From Bryum argenteum (Eukaryota > Streptophyta > Bryopsida > Bryales > Bryaceae), in the NCBI GenBank assembly GCA_037043015.1, contig CM073328.1:7923409-7987408 (forward strand): DNA of 64,000 bases. Direction: 5' to 3'. A program made the translations under genes and the position numbers. The notes beneath the pieces were generated by a model. That model was not told where the DNA came from and searched no databases. It saw nothing but the letters and a program-made list of their open reading frames with translations. Below, one piece after another: positions 47,563 through 59,556 of this stretch. Position 1 is the stretch's first letter, and each line of letters starts with the position of its first letter.

Positions 47563-48491
47563 CTTTACAAAATACCACTTGGTCACCATATTTATGTAAT
47601 TTAACACTTCGAAGCCAAAGAAGCCTATACTAGGTCAATATTTTAATCAAATTTCAAGATTAAAGAACTGATTGTGATTTTTGTAGTCAATTCATACAAT
47701 GTGTTGGCTCAATCACATATCGTACACTTGTAAAAATAGTGTCTTAAACAACTTATGCTTGGTGGAAAGTTAAGCAACCAAAAACAAAACTTTGGAGATG
47801 AAGAGGCACATAAAGTAATGGAAACTTGGTCTAGTAAGAGCCACATCAATGTTCGAGGATATTTTAGCTCTATGGCGGCCCAGGGTTCCAAATATTCTCA
47901 AGAAGAACTTCAAATTATATTGCATTTCTTCATATATTCTATGAAAAAAAATCTCCATGGTATTGAATGCATCCTAACAAGGAAATTTTTAAACAACAAT
48001 TTTTTTGTTGAAGTCCTTGAAATGGTGATGAAGAGATGACATTTACTAGATGAGAAAATTCCTATGAGAACCCATGGTCCCACCAACAAGTTTATTTGAG
48101 GAATTATGGAAAAGTGCTTGCTTTCCCGGAATATAATATTTTTCCATTGCTTCTATGAAGCTAATTTGGATCATTTAAATGGACATCTTTATCATTACCT
48201 AGTACACTTGATGAGGTAATATTGTATACTTTTTGAGAATAGAACATCTTTTGGTAGATGTTTCAAAGCTTCACATTGTACATCAATTCGAAAATAAGGC
48301 ACAAGAATTCATTGCTCAAACATCATCATTGTTAAGAACCATATAGGTTAACCTCGTGCTTATACAACCAAGAGTCAACCATTTATATACATCATGACTA
48401 CTAAGAGTTGCATCTTATAACTACTAAGTATATATACTACACTTTCATCATTTGCTAATTTTCCATCAAGACCAATGGTATAGGTCTTTAA

Positions 48492-49467
48492 CCCTTAAAC
48501 GCCCACGATGTCGAAAAACGACATTGTGGATGTACATCAGAAACTTTGAAGAGCCATATCTTCTTCATCCGAGGTCCGTTTTGGATGAAATCACTTGGAT
48601 TAGGTTCCAAATCAAGTCTAGTTTGTGTTGTAAAAATTTCAAGCCCATACAATAAAGTAAGAATTAATGAAATGCACTTTAGTGAAGACAACTCTTGTTT
48701 TTGGGTTTCCAAGCATGGGGCATGTATTACCATTGCAAGCCAATTATAATGTGAAATTAAAAATAGTTTTTCATGATTTTTTTTTTCATGGTCATGATCT
48801 TAAGGTGATTCTTGACAACTTTGTAGTGAGAAGTTTTTTGATCCAAATGATTTTGCTATTGGATTTGCAATGATGTTTTGTCAACAGAAAAAGTGAGAAA
48901 ATGGATGATATTTGAGGAGCTATATCTCCCTCATCCACCGTTGGATTTCAACTTAATTTTTCGGGATGGCCTCCAATTAGAGTCTAGTCTAAGTGGTAGA
49001 AACCTTAACAAGATCAAAGATGTTTTGAAGATAAGGCATGAAATTGAATGCAAAGGGTCTAGTTTTGGACTATTTTTCCTTTGTAAAATGTTCGGTAGTT
49101 TTTACCATTGCATGGCTTTTATTTGAGCCAAGAAATTTTTTTGATGAATTTTTTTGGGGTAAAGGGCTTATTAAGATGAAGGTGAACATCTTTCTAGTTG
49201 GTGATTTTTTTATTGCAATAGGTATATTGGTAGCATTTCCACCTCAAAGTGAAAATGATGAAATTTTGCAGTTTGTTTTTGATATTAATATGTTATGATC
49301 TCCCAATCTATAAGGCCTCATGACTCAAATTTTGGTCCACATGATCTTCGATAAGTCTATTACAAGTTTGTACGGATGAGATCTTGATAGCTTCTCTTGA
49401 TTTTCATCTATGACGATTTCTATGGAAATGTGCTTTTCTCCTAAAAATAGGCTCGGGCGTTTAGGGG
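48492..49467 (+). mobile_element. piggyBac-like element, long family, 976 bp, full length
   Basis: The left end is CCCTTAAACGCCC and the right end GGGCGTTTAGGGG, with TTAA on both sides (48488-48491 and 49468-49471). Duplication copy 1 has a single TCAA at this position, an independent empty site. The subterminal palindrome ATGTCGAAAAACGACAT lies 15 bp inside the left end. No transposase is encoded; open frames up to 86 codons lack known motifs. The element at 53386 is a close relative in opposite orientation. Confidence 0.8.
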
Positions 49468-50562
49468 TTAATTATAATACTATATACTATGCTTACAATA
49501 CGTTTTCTAATTATGTGATACAAGTGATGAACTGCTATCTCATTGTGACATGTTTGAAGGTGAAAAAATTATGTTTTCTAGAGAGTGTGGCCACTCTTGA
49601 GTATTTCCTCAAATGTACTCAAACATCAATATGGCCCTTTCCAACAAGCATGAATTTTTTTTTGAAATATTTATTTTTCATGCTCGTTGAGCTCCGAAGG
49701 GTTTGGTTGTTGATGGTTGCTTAACAGTCTGCTTTGTAATGTAGTTTTGGGAAACTTTTAGTAAACGTATTCACCAAAAATTGACTCGTGGCAAATATAA
49801 AAGTGAACAAAAGGAATAATTGTGTACCTTATGTCAATTTTACAATTCATAAATTGAGGTCAAATTTCTCAAAAACTTCAAGGCACTTATTTTCAGCCTC
49901 AAAGTTTAGAAACCCTCTTTGCCGACTTTGGTTAGAGTTTGAAAAACAATAAGTAAAAGTGCTTTAGGTGAAAAATTATATACATCATTAATATAAGTCT
50001 ATATGCTTGAAAAGTAACACAATTAAAATTTTGAGGGAATGAAATTCATTTGCCCATTCACATGTTTTGGGTGGCATGCTCAACCTTTCAACCAACCATG
50101 GCCATGGCTTGAGCATAAAATCTGCAAGGCTGTTTCAAGGGGCATCCAACCGTGCGACTGTAAAAATCACTCTTACACCACTTCTATCTATAATCTCTAC
50201 AAAATGATATAAAATAATCCCTCATAACTTACTATTGTGAAAGGTTGGAAGGTCCACATTGCTTCACAATACTTGTTGACCATACTTTGTCAAAGCGTCA
50301 AAAGACACCTCAAAAGTACCTCATGTGAAGAAAGAGTGAGGTTTGTTGATTGAGGAGTATCCATTTGGATAACGCTCATTAATTTTGATCCGCATTGGAG
50401 AGGCGATTTTATTTTTTTATCTAAAAAAACTAGACCCTTATTTTCTAGTTAATTTAAGAAAAATTTCAACTGGATAATAAAATCTACACCCCTGTGTTAC
50501 ACTTGTAACCTCTCATTGAAGATTTAAGAACCTATACGTTACAAGATAGTGGACAACCTTAA

Positions 50563-50645
50563 CCCCTAGACATGACATCCCTGCCTATTTAAAAAAATAC
50601 ATTCAAAAAAAAAAATGTCGTATATGTAAATAAAGATACGCTATT
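50563..50645. mobile_element. Truncated left end of a piggyBac-like element
   Basis: TTAA then CCCCTAGACATGACATCC and about 80 bp that match 37690-37768, after which similarity stops. It is an insertion that predates the duplication. Confidence 0.6.
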
Positions 50646-52031
50646 GTTGAAACACAAGCTGTCATGCAAATTGTTTCTTTGTTTGTTGCTGAATCTTTAA
50701 AAGGGTCCTTTTGTCATGTTAAAACAACATAGTTTAGTCTTGTATTGTAGTAAAAACATGATGTATACCTCTTTGCCCTTGTCCCTTATTTGGCAATGAT
50801 TTGAAGGAGGTTTTTTTTGCTCTTATTCTCTTGATTGTAAGATAACTTGTTGGAGAATGACACTTGAGGATATTTCCAAGGTGGAACTTCAAAAGCATGC
50901 ATATCAAATGGATGACCATTCATATCATAAGAAGGAAGCTTTTCTAACATACCTTGATAAACTTCTGGAAAGAGTGGATAAACTAGAAGCTATTGTACTT
51001 GAGAACTTAGCTAAGGAAGAGAATGAAAATCATATATGAGTGTTGCACATTAATAAGATTTTGCCAAAGGACAAGTTAGGCGTTGTGGTAGCCGAGGACT
51101 CATGCAGAAGGAGGAGGCAAAAACAAACAAGTCTCCAATTGCTTCATACTCTTAATTAGGCAATAGGACATTGTGCGTGAGTCAGGGTCACTCTTTGATA
51201 CTCAAAGAAGATCTACGTGGAAAATCTTGGTATTTTGTATACGATGTAGGTGCTTGCCCTTGCCAATTTATGTAGGAGCGATCTACTTTTTATAAATTTT
51301 TATATCGGTAAACAAATGAGGAAAAATAATCCCCTTTCATTTTTAATCCTTATGCTTACTTACAACATTCATGTAAGTAAAGTTAATGTACATGGAGAAG
51401 TAGTCGTATTGAAGTATTTCCATATACTTGTTTGAAACTTTGAATTAAAAATAAGGCTAAATGGAAGCATTTCTTCTATAGATTGAATCACTTTTTTTTA
51501 GGCATGTAGAGAACGATGAATAATATTTATCCTTACTGATTACTCCACAACATATGTTTTATGGAAATTGTGTTTTTGTGACCAAGTGTGATGAATCTTT
51601 TAGAAGATAGAACACTCCTCCATGTAGATGTAAAGAAGCTTTGTCAAAGGCACATTAGGCCTTGATTATGTATTCAATTTAAGTCTTGTATATTGTACAT
51701 AAATTTTGACACATTAAAATTTTGATAAGAATAATTTATCTTAAAAAATTATGTATCTCTAGTTATGCCAACCCTTCAAATTTTTGGAGCAACCATAAAA
51801 TGGTCAATTTAGCGCTTATGGGACAACTGTAAAGTAACATCCAAAATCATTGTTTATATAGAATCTTCAAAACATCTCAAATAAAAATTAAGAGTTTCAT
51901 TTACCTCTAAATTATAATGAGGATATAAAGTGTCCTTTCAACTTTGCATTTGCTTAATTTGGAAGTTATGTACCCTCAAACTTCAAAGGCCAAGCCAAAG
52001 TTCCAAATAATTCCCTTTATTTTCAAATTAT
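50646..52031. other. AT-rich region, no gene recognised
   Basis: Only short open frames. One of 60 codons (50857-51039) is charged and possibly coiled-coil but unsupported by any recognised family. Confidence 0.5.
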
Positions 52032-52348
52032 TAAAAAAGAAAAAGAAAAAGAAAAAGAAAAAGAAAAAGAAAAAGAAAAAGAAAAAGAAAAAGAAAAAGA
52101 AAAAGAAAAAGAAAAAGAAAAAGAAAAAGAAAAAGAAAAAGAAAAAGAAAAAGAAAAAGAAAAAGAAAAAGAAAAAGAAAAAGAAAAAGTAAAAGAAAAA
52201 GTAAAAGAAAAAGAAAAAGAAAAAGAAAAAGTAAAAGTAAAAGTAAAAGAAAAAGAAAAAGAAAAAGAAAAAGCAAAAGCAAAAGCAAAAGAAAAAGTAA
52301 AAGAAAAATAAAAGGAAAAGGAAAAAGATAAAGATAAAGATAAAGAAA
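52032..52348. repeat. (GAAAAA)n hexanucleotide array
   Basis: About 50 units. The left half is nearly pure GAAAAA. The right half contains GTAAAA, GCAAAA, GGAAAA and GATAAA variants. Confidence 0.95.
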
Positions 52349-52721
52349 ACACTCATGCAAGGTTCAAGACCTCACAAAAACTTTATTGAGATTGAGATTT
52401 GACTAATTTTCTTTTCAATTTTTGTAATTTTGTTTGTAGATTCCCAAGGCATGTGCCCATCATTTGATGTTTCATTTCAACATTTCTCGATATGCATTGT
52501 GATAATGAAAGCAACCTTTGTGTTTTAGCACACCATCTTGTAAAAACATAGCTTTTTTCAGGTCTTATATGTTTTACAAAGGTATATACCTCATTCATAT
52601 TGAAATAAGGTTTTAATGAGACTCGTTTTTCCTAATTTTTATACATGTTTTGTTTAAGCATTATGATTTCACAAATGGTGAGAAATTTGAATTTAAGATA
52701 TGCCTAAAATCTACATGCACA

Positions 52722-52829
52722 CAGATAGATAGATAAAAACTCCGGTCCTTATTACGGGGCCGGCGTGAATAAAGTGTCTGTTCGTCTTGCCAATGAGCCG
52801 GTGCCCACCGGACGGAGGGCCATTGGTGC
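52722..52829 (-). mobile_element. SINE family, short diverged copy with 14-bp target duplication
   Basis: A 108-bp element with a GATA-type tail and the stem CCGGTCC..GGGGCCGG, about 75% similar to the other short copies. AATCTACATGCACA flanks it at 52708-52721 and 52830-52843. Confidence 0.78.
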
Positions 52830-53385
52830 AATCTACATGCACAAGTTATGTACTAGTTCTCACAAGGTACAATTCTTTAGATATATCACACATAAAAGAT
52901 TTTCTTCTCACATCAAATGTACATCTTCTATCGAGCTGATAGCATAGCACTTCATGCCATTTTACTTAATAGCGTCTCTATTAAACTTGGCCAAACCAGT
53001 GGAACCCCTTTAACTTGAGAGGAAAGGGTGAGTATCACTTCTGTATGGACTTGCTATATATCTTGCCAAATTGGATGGCCTAACAAGGAAAAGCCCTTGA
53101 CTTACCAAATACATCTACTTTCCAAGCTTTGCTACGTATCTTGCCACCCACCCCATCCCCACCTATCCATATCACTCTCTCTATATTATGTGACTTTCCA
53201 TAAGACTCAGAAAGAAAAAGTTTAAAATTAAAAAAAAAATTGACTCTTAATAAACTCTATCCATGATTCTTTATGATTCGAAGCAAAATAAGTGACTCTT
53301 CATGGAAAGTGTTTTTTTGTGCAATACTAAGGGGAACTGTGATGGTGTTGTGAACTTGGGTATAGGAAACAAATGTATCAATTAA

Positions 53386-54366
53386 CCCCTAAACGCCCGA
53401 GCCTATTTTTAGCAGAAAAGCACATTTTCATAGAACTCGTCATAGATGAAAGTCAAGAGAAGCTATTAAGATCTCAACCGTACAAACTTGTAATAGACTT
53501 ATCGAAGATCATGTGGACCAAAATTTGAGTCATGAGGCCTTATAGATCGGGAGATCATAACTTATTAATATCAAAAACAAACTGCAAAATTTCATCATTT
53601 TCACTTTGAGGTGGAAATGCTACCAATATACCTATTGCAATGAAAAAATCACCAACTAGAAAGATGTTCACCTTCATCTTAATAAGTCCTTTACCCCAAA
53701 AAAATTCATCAAAAAAATTTCTTGGCTCAAATAAAAGCCATTCAATGGTAAAAACTACCGAACATTTTACAAAGGAAAAATAGTCCAAAACTAGACCCTT
53801 TGCATTCAATCTCATGCCTTATCTTCAAAACATCTTCGATCTTGTTAAGGTTTCTACCACTTAGACTAGACTCTAATTGGAGGCCATCCCAAAAAATTAA
53901 GTTGAAATCCAACGGTGGATGAGGGAGATATAGCTCCTCAAATATCATCCATTTTCTCACTTTTTCTGTTGACAAAACATCATTGCAAATCCAATAGCAA
54001 AATCATTTGGATCAAAAAACTTCTCACTACAAAGTTGTTAAGAATCACCTTAAGATCATGACCATGAAAAAAAAATAAGAAAAAATCATGAAAAACTATT
54101 TTTAATTTCACATAATTGGCTTGCAATGGTAATACATGCCCCATGCTTGGAAACCCAAAAACAAGAGTTGTCTTCACTAAAGTGCATTCCATTATTCATA
54201 CTTTATTGTATGGGCTTGAAAATTTTACAACACAAACTAGACTTGATTTGGAACCTAATCCAAGTGATTTCATCCAAAACGGACCTCGGATGAAGAAGAT
54301 ATGGCTCTTCAAAGTTTCTGATGTACATCCAAAATGTCGTTTTTCGACATGGTGGGCGTTTAAGGG
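53386..54366 (-). mobile_element. piggyBac-like element, long family, 981 bp, full length
   Basis: CCCCTAAACGCCCGAGCC at the left and GGTGGGCGTTTAAGGG at the right, with TTAA on both sides (53382-53385 and 54367-54370). Nearly identical to 48492-49467 in reverse orientation, so recent activity is likely. The palindrome lies near its right end. Confidence 0.8.
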
Positions 54367-54370
54367 TTAA

Positions 54371-56202
54371 GGTAGGTTGTAATGTTATGTTTTGTTTTAA
54401 TCGTTTTTGTTATGTTCTGTTCTCTTCCTATCCTCCTCTTCACATTATAATCACATGCATTGCCGGTCACATCCGGCCGCATGAGGTGTAGTTGAAAGCC
54501 GAAATTTTTTAGTGAATTGTAGAAAACAAATCAGACCGCAAATAGGACTTGAGAATCCCAAGATATTGAATTTTAGAGTATTTATGGCTCCAAAAGAACT
54601 AAATGTTATATGTATTAGCTTGGTATCGTTGTCGAGACGTACTAGTATTACTGTATAAGTAAATTTAAGAGGAACCACTAGAGAAGGGTGTTGACTTGAT
54701 AGGTGCTGAATTTGATAACCCTTGTTTCTTATCTTTATGTAGCTAGTCTAATTGCTAGTTTATCAAAGATGCTCTTACGGGTTCCTACGACTTGAGTTTC
54801 TAGAGCAATAGTCTCTACCATTCTATTAAATCGGTAAAGGCCCAAGGTGTTTAGGAAGCTTCAAATTTCCCCAAAATCAGCAAGTTAGTGAATGAATTTT
54901 TTACAAGTCAATTCATTTTTTTTAAATTTTAAATATAGGATCTTACACAATCCTATTTTACTAGTATGAGAACACCTCAAGAAGTATTCAAATATCTTCA
55001 CCCTAAAATTTAGAGATCTACGCATTAAACCGCTAACAACCCATAATGACTATCTTCTCCCACACCTCAACTACACAAAATTCCAAAACATAAATCATGT
55101 AGGGAAAAAATTGGTGATTTGGCTATTGAATACACTTTACTGATCTTCATCTGAATGTATAGGTCATAAATTATTAGCCTCCAATAGAAACATGGCAAGA
55201 ACTTTTTGTAATCAACCTTGAGGCCATTGTTAGTTATCTCAATATATCACAAAATTTAAGGTAGGAACATCCGGATTCAAGCCCTCCTTCAATGGCGTGC
55301 TCTACAACTATCAGCTACTTGCATGCCCAACTTCACCTACTCATGTGCATACATAATTCTATTTCCGAGAAAATTTCCATACAAGGCAATGACTAACACA
55401 AGTCGTTTCCAATAATGCACGTATTTGAGAAGGGGCCATTCACATTTCACAATGAGAGGTGTTTAGGCTTCCTAATCTGTGAACTTTCATGACATATACA
55501 AATTGCATGCAAAAATGATCATTCCACTTTAGTTCACTTTTTTCTCTAATTACTTGTACGCTATGAAAATTGAAGATCCAAATCTTATTAGAAATAATAG
55601 AAAATCCTCAAATACAATAGATGTTCCTCTATCTCTATTGATGAAAGTTGGATATAAAGACCTTTATCCATTTAAATTCATATCACCGTTGATTGTACGA
55701 TCACTTCACTCATTCATTGGACTGTTCTTCCACAAACAGGTGGCTCTAATGCAAAAGGACCACCACTCTGACAACACCCAAAAAGCCATCATGCACACAA
55801 AAACGTCGATTCTGCGGCGCCCCCAATGCGGACTGATTGCCAACCATTCTTCAAAACAATGCACACAACTCCCAAGCACCAAATGTCACCAACATCCATA
55901 CATTAGAACATTCAACTGAGCTAGCGGTGGCCGGAAGCTACTTCCAGAGCTCCCTTCCAAACAATCTCTTTTCACCAGCTTCCGCAGTAGGTGCATCGAA
56001 GGTTTGTCTGGACCCTTTCCTGATTCTTCGCTGCTGCGTGGCGAACCTCAAGCTCGTGGACACTTACTGCAGGTTGTCATTTGGCGCCAGTCCAACCAGC
56101 CACATTGTTGGCCATGGAGTTCGGCAGTTACTATGATTTGATTATATGTCTGACGAGTACTGATTAGTGTTGCAGTAAGTTTGGAGCTTAGATTTGTGGG
56201 CG
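54371..56202. other. Intergenic region upstream of the rolling-stone-like gene
   Basis: No coding gene was recognised. On the minus strand at 55273-55318 there is a weak tRNA-like pair of boxes (TAGCTGATAGTTG, GGCTTGAATCC) with too short a spacing for a tRNA. The last 200 bp are more GC-rich and probably hold the promoter and leader of the next gene. Confidence 0.45.
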
Positions 56203-57045
56203 ATGGCGACCAAGGGGCGGCCGGTGTACTCCGAGGATGGTGATTCTGGGACGACTGGAGGACCATGTTTTCGGTTCTTCTTCAAGCGGGAAGCTTCAGA
56301 GCCACTGACAGTACTGAAGCTCCGAACAGTGGAGTCTTCGTTCGCGCCGGCGTACAGGTCCTGGGGCAGCAAGTTGCTACTAGTCTATCGACTCGTAGTC
56401 GGGCTTTACTTCGTCGGAGTCGGCGTCGTATACTCCTGGATCGACAACTGGGATGACGTGATTCTACCGCCAGTTTACTTGACGAACTGGGGTGTAGTCG
56501 CGGTTACAATCTACTACATCATTGCGTCGGTGAATTCCATCCACAGTAATTGTTTCCATAGCCGCTCGCAGACGCTGCGACGAGGATGGCGGTGGCTCAC
56601 CGCAATCCAGATCTTTCTCTTCGAGCTCACAGTCGTGCTAGAGACGATGATCACCATTCTTTACTGGACGTTCGAGCAGCAAGGAAAGTGCGGGTATGCT
56701 TGTGTTACGGGCCACGCTCTCGGGAATGGTCTCTTGCTCATCGAGCTTTTCTTCTCAAGAATGCCGATTCGGCCGCGACATGTCATTCTTACTGTGATCT
56801 ATCCCATTCTGTGGGTGGCCTCTCAGATTGCCTGGGTGTATACCGATCACCCTCCTGCCTACCCGCAAGCTCTTACCATGCGGAACAAGAAGAGTATTGC
56901 GGTCATTATTCTTGGTCTTGTGGCTTTCGTGGTGTGCCATTTTATCTTTTGGCTCGTTGCGCTTGCTCGTGATAAGTTCTGTGCTGGAAGATTTTATTCC
57001 AAGGATGAAGGCAAAGAAGGTTTTGATCCGGCACTTCCGAGGTGA
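56203..57045 (+). CDS. Rolling-stone-like (AIG1/FAR-17a-like) multi-pass membrane protein
   Basis: A single exon of 280 residues. Six hydrophobic segments lie at about 57-80, 94-112, 130-155, 166-186, 193-213 and 231-255, the layout of the rolling stone and AIG1/ADTRP family. A Thr at 94 (YLTNWG) and a His at 171 (GHALGNGLLLIE) stand where AIG1-type hydrolases have their catalytic Thr and His. Lipid-ester hydrolase activity is therefore possible but only inferred. The start is the first ATG in frame (AGGGCG-type leader, 56203); upstream the frame lacks ATG. The gene faces RAD17 tail to tail. Family members are known from animals, algae and seed-free plants. Confidence 0.72.
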   Translation: MATKGRPVYSEDGDSGTTGGPCFRFFFKREASEPLTVLKLRTVESSFAPAYRSWGSKLLLVYRLVVGLYFVGVGVVYSWIDNWDDVILPPVYLTNWGVVAVTIYYIIASVNSIHSNCFHSRSQTLRRGWRWLTAIQIFLFELTVVLETMITILYWTFEQQGKCGYACVTGHALGNGLLLIELFFSRMPIRPRHVILTVIYPILWVASQIAWVYTDHPPAYPQALTMRNKKSIAVIILGLVAFVVCHFIFWLVALARDKFCAGRFYSKDEGKEGFDPALPR

Positions 57046-57759
57046 TCGAATTCAGATTCTTGAGTTCACTGTCGTTTCTTTAGAAAGAATGCACGTACCG
57101 CATATATTCTTGTGCTGGAGCAGTAGCTTGTTTTCATAGATTCAGAAGCTCCACGTCTTGAAGAGAGACTTCAGGCTACGAAGTTTGTACATATTGTACT
57201 TTAGTTTAGACAGAAACGGGAATACTTAGCGAAAGGGACTCTATTTTTGTCAAGAGAAAATGTCAATGTTGAGAAGTTTGGTTCCTCTGTACCTTAGAAT
57301 TGGAATGCATACATTATTTAATATAAGCAAGTGCTTTTAGGGTTATAACATGGCCATCTCATTACTGTATCAAGTTTCAATGATGTTTTTGTCCTTTGCT
57401 GCCATGGAATCTCTTGAATTCTATCAGTGAAGATTTACACATTGGGCAACACAAGCTTACATTTAAGAGTTAAGCTGCAATGTTTCACATTGAAGCCAAC
57501 TTTGGCCTGAGGATTTCTAAACTCTAACAGTGAACAGTCACTCGTAGCGGATGGGAGCTTACGAATAGGAAACTGCAGCACTTCGACTTCTTTTGGAATA
57601 GACAGAGACGTAGCGTTAAACTGAAGCTGGTTGCTGAAGTGATGGTATTCATTTTGTCACTGAAAGTTGCAGTAACTTCAGATACAGGATGCAAATTGAA
57701 CCCAAGGGTGATGACATTGTGCAAAAACTAGGTTGATCATTAGGCTGTCTAAGCAGCAA

Positions 57760-59556
57760 CTAATCATCATCGTCGTCTTCAATTTCGTCCTCATCTTCTT
57801 CCATATTATCGTCGGAAGCTCGTCTATAAACATGGACTTGAGAGTCTGGTAAACTATCATCCAATTCATCAAGGTCTATTATACAATCAGCTGTCAAGCT
57901 ATTGACGTCGTCCATAGGGACATCCTCATCTTCAACATACTCTGGAGGGCGATGGTTTAATACTGCTCCAGACGCCGACAATCGCGACATCGAGTCCTGC
58001 ACAACCACCACCAAATAATCCAACATAAGAAAAAGCACATGGCAATCTGATAGACAAAAAGCAAATGGATGAGTGGGATACCTTCTTCTCAGCGACGAGG
58101 CGTTCAACCTGCCACAGAGTTGGAGCTCTCACAGACTGCCACTTCCGAGGGGCAGGATGAGTATTCGCAAACAAGACGCCGCGAGTAGCAACAGAACTCG
58201 CAGCGACATGGGATACAGAAGCAACACCAAAGTTTCTGGAGCGCCTGCCAAGCAAGACATCAGCATTGGCGAGGTACGCCAAGACCTCCGCCACGTCTTC
58301 AATCCCATCCTCATCGACAAAATCCAGCACATTCTCATGTAAAAACGCCAGAAGAGTCGGAAACTCGAGCTGGGACTCGGCAACGATTCTCTCTGGCACC
58401 TCCATGTTCAACGGATGCCGCCTAAATTCCTCTTTGAGCACCAACAGAGACTCTTGCGTTGCCTCTGCAGGTTGCTCGTTGTGCCTCTTGTTGTGCAGGA
58501 ACTTGCCTAGCGCATGATAGAGCGAGAAGATGTTATCCCTCCCGTATGCTGGAGACGAACTCGTGCCATGCTCAAAACTCGCTGTTCTCACGGGAGCGTT
58601 TTCTGACGCATTCCCAAACTCGAAAGAGTTGGACGAGCTTAAGCAGCATTGAAACTGGAGCGTGGAGATCGCATGACGAAGATCACCACTGCAATTCTCA
58701 GCTATGGCTGCGATGGAGCTCCCCGACAATGAACACTTCTCTCTACTCGCAATCTTCGTGAGTAGCTTCTTGATAGCGTTCGCTGTTACGGGATTGAAAA
58801 CGATCTGGGGAAGCCCACATTCGATTGAGGAATCTGCAAGTGAAAGAGCATAGAATTGCAAGTGCAAGTACATAGAATGCTGACCTTGGTTGCGCCAGCT
58901 CCTTCCAGTGTTTGGAGAGCTTCACGGTGACCCCAAAGACGTCCTCCACCATCTTCCGCAATGTCGGTGATGACAACCACGGTGATGAAGAGGGTAGAGC
59001 GAACAAGGGTGTTGAGCAAGGTGCACAGTTGCTGAGTCTGTGGAGCGTCGTTGACGAGAGGCAGATCTTCAATCAAGAGCACCTTTGTTCTGCTCGAGCT
59101 TGAGATCGGAAGCAGAGGGAACTTGCGAGCGTTTTCGAGAAAAGTTTCAAACTCATCGAGTTTTGAAGTGTATCGTTGCCCAGTAAATCCATGGTGGAGA
59201 TGCTCCTGCCATGGAGTCGGCGTGGGCGTCGTCCACTCGAAAAACTCTAACCCCATGGAGTTTCCAAGAGTGCGAATCACTGCCGATTTTCCAACTCCCG
59301 GTGGCCCTGTGAGAATGAGCAGCTGGCCTCCGGGTACTCGCCATCCCGGATCCTGTAATCTCGATGTCAGCCACGCGCGGACGTCGTTCACCTTCTTGCC
59401 GTGAACGACGAGGTCCGATGGCAACTTCGGGAAGTACTTGTCAACCCAAAGCTCCGTTTGTTGTTGCTGCACTGGCTCCTCATCTGGCTCCCCCTGTAGA
59501 AGCTTCCGTTTCCTGCTCCTGCCCGACGGTGGCCGGGTCTTCAACACCTGCGGCAT
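57760..59556 (-). CDS. RAD17: RAD17 checkpoint clamp loader
   Basis: Exons 58885-59556, 58082-58804 and 57760-57996 join in phase 0, giving 543 residues. The N-terminal part has WVDKYFPKLPSDLVVHGKKV, typical of RAD17. Walker A is GPPGVGKS (84-91), followed by a Walker B-like LLIEDLP. A helical AAA+ lid follows (NPVTANAIKKLL, GDLRHAISTLQFQC), then the RAD17 middle region (YGRDNIFSLYHALGKFL, LLAFLHENVLDFVDE). The C-terminus is an acidic tail ending EDDDDD. With RFC2-5 the protein loads the 9-1-1 clamp at damaged DNA in the nucleus. Met 59556 is the first ATG of the frame. Intron 1 is 80 bp, using the acceptor CCCCAG|ATCG rather than the nearer CTTGCAG, which breaks the frame. The length is slightly shorter than many homologues. 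Confidence 0.9.

Larger units (their letters stand above)
46665..50645 (+). repeat. Direct segmental duplication, copy 2
   Basis: Aligns with copy 1 (28048-37768) when the piggyBac-like insertion at 48492-49467 is removed. The alignment covers the orphan gene, its upstream region and the sequence to GATACGCTATT. It contains uninterrupted sequence where copy 1 has the Helitron and Ty3 insertions. Confidence 0.8.

Noticed and set aside
49038-49298. 86-codon frame repeated at 53555-53815
   Set aside because: It is repeated only because both lie inside copies of the same non-autonomous element. The frame is short, AT-biased and has no transposase motif.
51976-52360. Long Phe/Ser/Leu-rich frames at 52.0-52.35 kb
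   Set aside because: They are translations of the GAAAAA array in three frames, not proteins.
55273-55318. tRNA-like A and B boxes on the minus strand
   Set aside because: The boxes are only 22 nt apart and no acceptor or anticodon stems can be drawn. It is at most a SINE relic.
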